DNA of 64,000 bases, from positions 15,998 to 79,997 of the forward strand of contig DATNIT010000221.1 of assembly GCA_035604335.1 (NCBI GenBank). The letters run 5' to 3'. A model generated the notes under the pieces. It saw only the letters and a list, made by a program, of their open reading frames with translations. It was not told where the DNA came from and searched no databases. The first letter of the stretch is position 1; every line of letters starts with the position of its first letter. Source of the stretch: DASZHJ01 sp035604335. GTDB lineage: Bacteria > Pseudomonadota > Alphaproteobacteria > ATCC43930 > CGMCC-115725. The position numbers and the translations under genes were made by a program. Below are positions 60,717 through 64,000 of the stretch, in pieces.

Positions 60717-61246
60717 CCGAGCCCGCAACGCAACCAAAGATGCCCCCGCTTAAGGACCCGTCCAGTGCCGGAAGGCGTGGGCTCGCGAGGCTGGCGGCTG
60801 TGCAGGCGCTCTATCAGGTCGAAATCACCACGGCCGATCCCGGCGCGGTCGTGAGCGAGTTCCTGGTGCACCGCCTGGGACGCGAGATCGACGGCGATCA
60901 ATACGCCGAGGCCGACCGCGGATTCTTCGCCGACCTCGTGAGGGGCTGCAGCGAGCGGCGGGAGGACGTGGACGCCATCGTCGCCTCGGCGCTGCCGGCC
61001 GATTGGCCACTGGCTCGGCTGGAAAGCGTGCTGCGCGCGATCTTGCGCGCCGGGACTTACGAGCTTCTGGCGCGCAGCGACGTCCCGGCGCGCGTCGCCA
61101 TCAACGAGTATGTGGAGATCGCGCACGCGTTCTTTTCGGGCAAGGAGCCCGGCATGGTGAACGGCGTGCTGGACAAGATCGCACGCACCTTGCGCGAAGC
61201 GGAGCTCCCGGGGACCGGCCGCGATGGCGGCGCCCAAGCTCGGTGA
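60713..61246 (+). CDS. nusB: Transcription antitermination factor NusB
   Basis: This 177-residue all-helical protein has ARLAAVQALYQVEIT at the start, and VLRAILRAGTYELLAR followed by VAINEYVEIAHAFF and MVNGVLDKIAR, all typical of NusB. It binds boxA RNA with S10 in rRNA antitermination. The start overlaps ribH, and its end overlaps thiL by 23 bases. A basic/Gly tail of about 10 residues follows the family end. Confidence 0.95.
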   Translation: MTEPATQPKMPPLKDPSSAGRRGLARLAAVQALYQVEITTADPGAVVSEFLVHRLGREIDGDQYAEADRGFFADLVRGCSERREDVDAIVASALPADWPLARLESVLRAILRAGTYELLARSDVPARVAINEYVEIAHAFFSGKEPGMVNGVLDKIARTLREAELPGTGRDGGAQAR

Positions 61247-62204
61247 GTTCGAGCGCATCGCGCGCTTCTTCGCGCCGCTCGCCGCGCCGGAGGGGCTGGG
61301 TCTTCTCGATGACGTCGCGATCATCCCGGGCCCGCCCGGCGAGCAATACGTCCTCAAGACCGACGCGATCGTCGAAGGCGTGCATTTCCTCTCCGACGAT
61401 CCCGCCGACCAGGTCGCCCAAAAACTGCTGCGGGTGAATCTGTCGGATCTCGCGGGCAAAGGCGCGACGCCCGTGGGATATCTCCTCACGACCGCGTTGC
61501 CGCGCGAGCGCGACGAGGCGTGGCTCGAGCGGTTCGCGGAGGGTCTGGCGCGCGACCAGAGTGAATTCGGCATCGGGCTCCTCGGCGGCGATTCCGTCGC
61601 CACCACGGGGCCGGTGACGCTGTCGGTCGCCGCAGTCGGCCGCGTGCGCACCGGCGAGGCCTTATTGCGCAGCGGCGCCAAGCTCGGCGACACCGTGTTC
61701 GTCTCCGGCACGCTCGGAGATGCGGCGCTCGGTCTCATCGCGCTGCGGGGCCAACTGCCGGAGCTCAGCTCGGATGATCGCAACTTCCTCGCCGACCGGT
61801 ATCGCCTGCCGCGGCCGCGGCTTCGGCTCGGCCGGCGCCTGGTCGGCACGGCGCGGGCCATGATGGACATCTCCGACGGGTTGGTGGCCGATCTCGGCCA
61901 CATCTGCGAGACCTCCGGCGTGGGCGCGGTGGTGGAAGCGGCGCGTCTGCCGCTCTCTCCCGCGGCGCGCACGGCGATTGCCGCCAATGCCTCGCGCCTG
62001 ATGGCCGCGCTGGCGGCCGGGGACGATTACGAGCTGCTGTTCACCGCTCCCACCGGGGCCGCCGACGCGATCGCCGCCATCGCGCGCGAAACCGCCGTGC
62101 CGGTCACCGCGATCGGCTGCATCGAGCGAGGCAAGGGGGTGCGCGTCATCGACGGAAAAGGGGCGCCGATCGCCGTGGCCGACGCCGGCTATCGTCATTT
62201 TTGA
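61224..62204 (+). CDS. thiL: Thiamine-monophosphate kinase
   Basis: This 326-residue enzyme phosphorylates thiamine monophosphate to thiamine diphosphate. It shows DDVAIIPGPPGEQYVLKTDA and VEGVHFLSDD (metal/ATP region), GLLGGDSVATTGPVTLSVAA, and MMDISDGLVADLGHICE. The ATG at 61224 lies within the end of nusB, 23 bases before its stop, a common arrangement in alphaproteobacteria. No TPP riboswitch was seen before it. Confidence 0.95.
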   Translation: MAAPKLGEFERIARFFAPLAAPEGLGLLDDVAIIPGPPGEQYVLKTDAIVEGVHFLSDDPADQVAQKLLRVNLSDLAGKGATPVGYLLTTALPRERDEAWLERFAEGLARDQSEFGIGLLGGDSVATTGPVTLSVAAVGRVRTGEALLRSGAKLGDTVFVSGTLGDAALGLIALRGQLPELSSDDRNFLADRYRLPRPRLRLGRRLVGTARAMMDISDGLVADLGHICETSGVGAVVEAARLPLSPAARTAIAANASRLMAALAAGDDYELLFTAPTGAADAIAAIARETAVPVTAIGCIERGKGVRVIDGKGAPIAVADAGYRHF

Positions 62205-62300
62205 GAGCGCGGTTGACGCCGCGCCGCCGCCCGATTTAGCCCATCACGCTTCTGTCATCGCCGTGAAATTAATCTCTTCGCGGACAAAGGTGGTGGCGCC

Positions 62301-63464
62301 ATGGACAGCGGACGCGAAGCAGCAACACGGCCCAAGGCCAAGGTCAGGGATTTGGTCGCAGGCTACGACCGGGTGGCTCTGGTGCTTCAGGGCGGCGGCG
62401 CGCTGGGAGCCTATCAGGCCGGCGTCTACCACGCTCTCTCGGAAGCGGGATGCGAGCCCAATTGGCTCTCGGGCGTCTCGATCGGCGCGATCAATGCCTC
62501 GATCATCGCAGGCAACAAGCCCGAGGATCGACTGGCACGCTTGCGGGATTTCTGGGACCTGGTCTCGGGGCGCAAGATCTGGGCGTACACGCCCGACGAG
62601 GATTTCTTCCGGACTCTGCGCAACCACACCAGCGCCCTGATGACGCTCAGCATGGGCCAGCCGGGCTTTTTCGAGCCGCGCCTGCTGGTTCCCTGGTTGC
62701 ATCCGCCGGGCTCGTCGGAGGCTCTGAGCTACTACGACTCTCGCCAGCTCGCCGGCACTCTTGAGGACCTCATCGATTTCGACCTCCTCAACGGCGGCAC
62801 CACGCGGCTCACCGTGGGTGCGGTCAATGTCCGCAGCGGAAATTTCATTTACTTCGACAACGCCGAGGAGCCCCTCGATGCCCGCCACATCATGGCGAGC
62901 GGCGCCCTCCCGCCGGCCTTGCCCGCGGTGAAAATAGCGGGCGAGCACTATTGGGATGGCGGCATCGTCTCGAACACCCCGCTGCAATACCTGCTCGAGC
63001 AGGACGATGATCTCAGCACGCTCGTCTTCGAGGTCGACCTCTTCAGCGCGCGAGGCTCTCTGCCTCGGGACATGCGCGACGTCATGGGCCGGCACAAGGA
63101 CATCATGTATTCGAGCCGGACGAGGCAGAGCACGGATCAATTCCGCAAGTTGCACGGACTCAAGAGGCGCCTGGGCACCGCGCTCGCGAAGCTGCCGGCG
63201 GAGCTGCGGGACGCCGATGACGAGCGCTTGCTCGCCGAGCTCTCGCGCATGGCCGCCATCAACATCATCCACCTGATCTACCAGCAGAAGAGCTATGAGG
63301 GTCATGCCAAGGATTATGAGTTCTCCGGTACCTCCATGCGGGAGCATTGGGAAGCCGGCTACCACGACACGCAGCGGACCCTGAGACATCCCGATTGGGT
63401 CGCTCCGAGCACCAATGCCGACAGCGTCGTCGTGCACGACCTGCATCGCGACGACGACATCTGA
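62301..63464 (+). CDS. Patatin-like phospholipase (DUF3734 type)
   Basis: This 387-residue hydrolase has the patatin glycine-rich oxyanion segment LVLQGGGALGAYQAGV, nucleophile S60 in SGVSIGAIN and partner D219 in YWDGGIVSNTPL. The C-terminal region (HKDIMYSSRTRQSTDQF and INIIHLIYQQKSYEGHAKDY) matches the DUF3734 extension common in Rhizobiales and Rhodospirillales. Members often lie beside acetoacetate decarboxylase and 3-hydroxybutyrate dehydrogenase genes, as here, which suggests a role in lipid or PHB-linked metabolism. The acetoacetate decarboxylase frame begins 12 bases downstream. Confidence 0.9.
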   Translation: MDSGREAATRPKAKVRDLVAGYDRVALVLQGGGALGAYQAGVYHALSEAGCEPNWLSGVSIGAINASIIAGNKPEDRLARLRDFWDLVSGRKIWAYTPDEDFFRTLRNHTSALMTLSMGQPGFFEPRLLVPWLHPPGSSEALSYYDSRQLAGTLEDLIDFDLLNGGTTRLTVGAVNVRSGNFIYFDNAEEPLDARHIMASGALPPALPAVKIAGEHYWDGGIVSNTPLQYLLEQDDDLSTLVFEVDLFSARGSLPRDMRDVMGRHKDIMYSSRTRQSTDQFRKLHGLKRRLGTALAKLPAELRDADDERLLAELSRMAAINIIHLIYQQKSYEGHAKDYEFSGTSMREHWEAGYHDTQRTLRHPDWVAPSTNADSVVVHDLHRDDDI

Positions 63465-63476
63465 GGAGGAGCATTC

Positions 63477-64000
63477 ATGAGGGAAGCCGAGATCCGCGAG
63501 CGTGCGTATGCGATGCCGTTCACCAGCCCGGCCTTTCCGCGCGGGCCCTATCGCTTCATCGACCGCGAGTACATGTGCTGACCTATCGGACCGACCCCGA
63601 GAGGCTGCGGGCCATTGTCCCGGAGCCGCTCGAGCTCGGGGCGCCGCTGGTGAAATACGAGTTCATCCGCATGCCCAACTCCACCGGCTTCGGCGACTAT
63701 ACCGAGAGCGGCCAGGTGATCCCCGTCAGTTTCCGCGGCCGGCAGGGCGGCTACACCCACTGCATGTTCCTGAACGACCATCCGCCGATCGCGGGCGGGC
63801 GCGAGCTCTGGGGCTTCCCGAAGAAGCTCGCGGATCCGAAGCTCCACGCGGAGATCGATACGCTGGTCGGCACCCTCGACTACGGGCCCGTGCGGGTGGC
63901 GACCGGCACCATGGGCTACAAGCACCGCGCGGCCGATCTCGACGCGGTGCGCGCATCGCTCACGGCGCCCAATTACCTCCTCAAGATCATCCCGCACGTC
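63477..64000 (+). pseudogene. Acetoacetate decarboxylase, frameshifted near its N-terminus and cut by the window end
   Basis: A strong GAGGAGG site precedes the ATG at 63477. The first 34 codons (ending FIDREYMC) stop at a TGA at 63579. Continuing in another frame from 63578, the sequence reads LTYRTDPERLRAIVPEPLEL and later GRELWGFPKKLADPKL, the latter with the active-site lysines of acetoacetate decarboxylase. One missing base at about 63575-63577 (for example ATG-GTG-CTG read as ATG-TGC-TGA) explains the break. If real, the gene is inactive; a base-calling error is equally possible. The intact enzyme would convert acetoacetate to acetone and CO2. The remainder lies outside the window. Confidence 0.8.

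Overview
The window is a GC-rich chromosomal segment from an alphaproteobacterium, probably Rhodospirillales-like or a relative. The assignment rests on gene content: a MucR/Ros-type regulator, the order glyA-nrdR-ribD-ribE-ribB-ribH-nusB-thiL, a RibB whose GTP cyclohydrolase II half has lost its zinc cysteines, a Bpt leucyltransferase, a MarR-type regulator of the alphaproteobacterial LdtR kind, and a porphobilinogen synthase without the zinc cysteines. I saw no tRNA, rRNA, CRISPR array, prophage or intact insertion sequence. Genes are packed tightly, with many ATGA or GTGA stop/start overlaps, and no gene-free stretch exceeds 300 bases.

Layout. 1-5245 (minus): the start of a membrane receptor, a secreted sCache protein, a class III cyclase with TolB-like and TPR parts, a metallo-beta-lactamase-fold hydrolase and a PcaF-like thiolase. 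5375-9015 (plus): gamma-glutamyltransferase, SDR and M20 amidohydrolase in one cluster. 9188-17232: a large fusion flavoprotein resembling NfnB joined to NfnA, convergent with a three-gene molybdoenzyme operon of the SoeABC/PsrABC type. 17259-24045 (minus): bpt, RDD protein, motA-motB, LOG protein, penicillin acylase. 24075-26902: aldehyde dehydrogenase and CaiB-type CoA-transferase. 27021-31289 (minus): an SHP (sphaeroides heme protein) redox operon with its own two-component system. 31565-39995: hydrolases, methyltransferase, sulfotransferase, hemB, LLM flavoprotein, XRE regulator, a PAS_5-like unknown and a GNAT-like protein. 40218-43340: a valine-degradation operon. 43538-49906: LdtR-like regulator, divergent Nramp, P1 peptidase, a gene invaded by a palindromic repeat, a secreted six-cysteine protein, carbonic anhydrase, GST and a membrane-anchored cNMP-binding protein. 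50133-54294: cupin, RidA-like and glutaryl-CoA dehydrogenase, a LivJ-like binding protein and MucR. 54589-62204: rpiB and the glyA-to-thiL housekeeping block, containing the riboflavin genes. 62301-64000: patatin and a frameshifted acetoacetate decarboxylase that runs off the end.

Most notable points. (1) The SHP cluster has its diheme cytochrome partner twice, once free and once fused to cytochrome b561. A CTTAC-N6-CTTAC direct repeat precedes both its structural genes and its regulator genes, which looks like a shared response-regulator operator. (2) The Nfn-like fusion beside the molybdoenzyme operon suggests an NAD(P)H-linked cytoplasmic redox module. (3) A perfect TGTGA-N6-TCACA site lies upstream of a Popeye-like membrane cNMP-binding protein, in a window that also encodes a nucleotide cyclase. 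(4) The Nramp homologue lacks the metal-binding Met-Pro-His motif. (5) Paired TAGTG-ended palindromes and a 35-bp inverted-repeat element mark dispersed-repeat activity.
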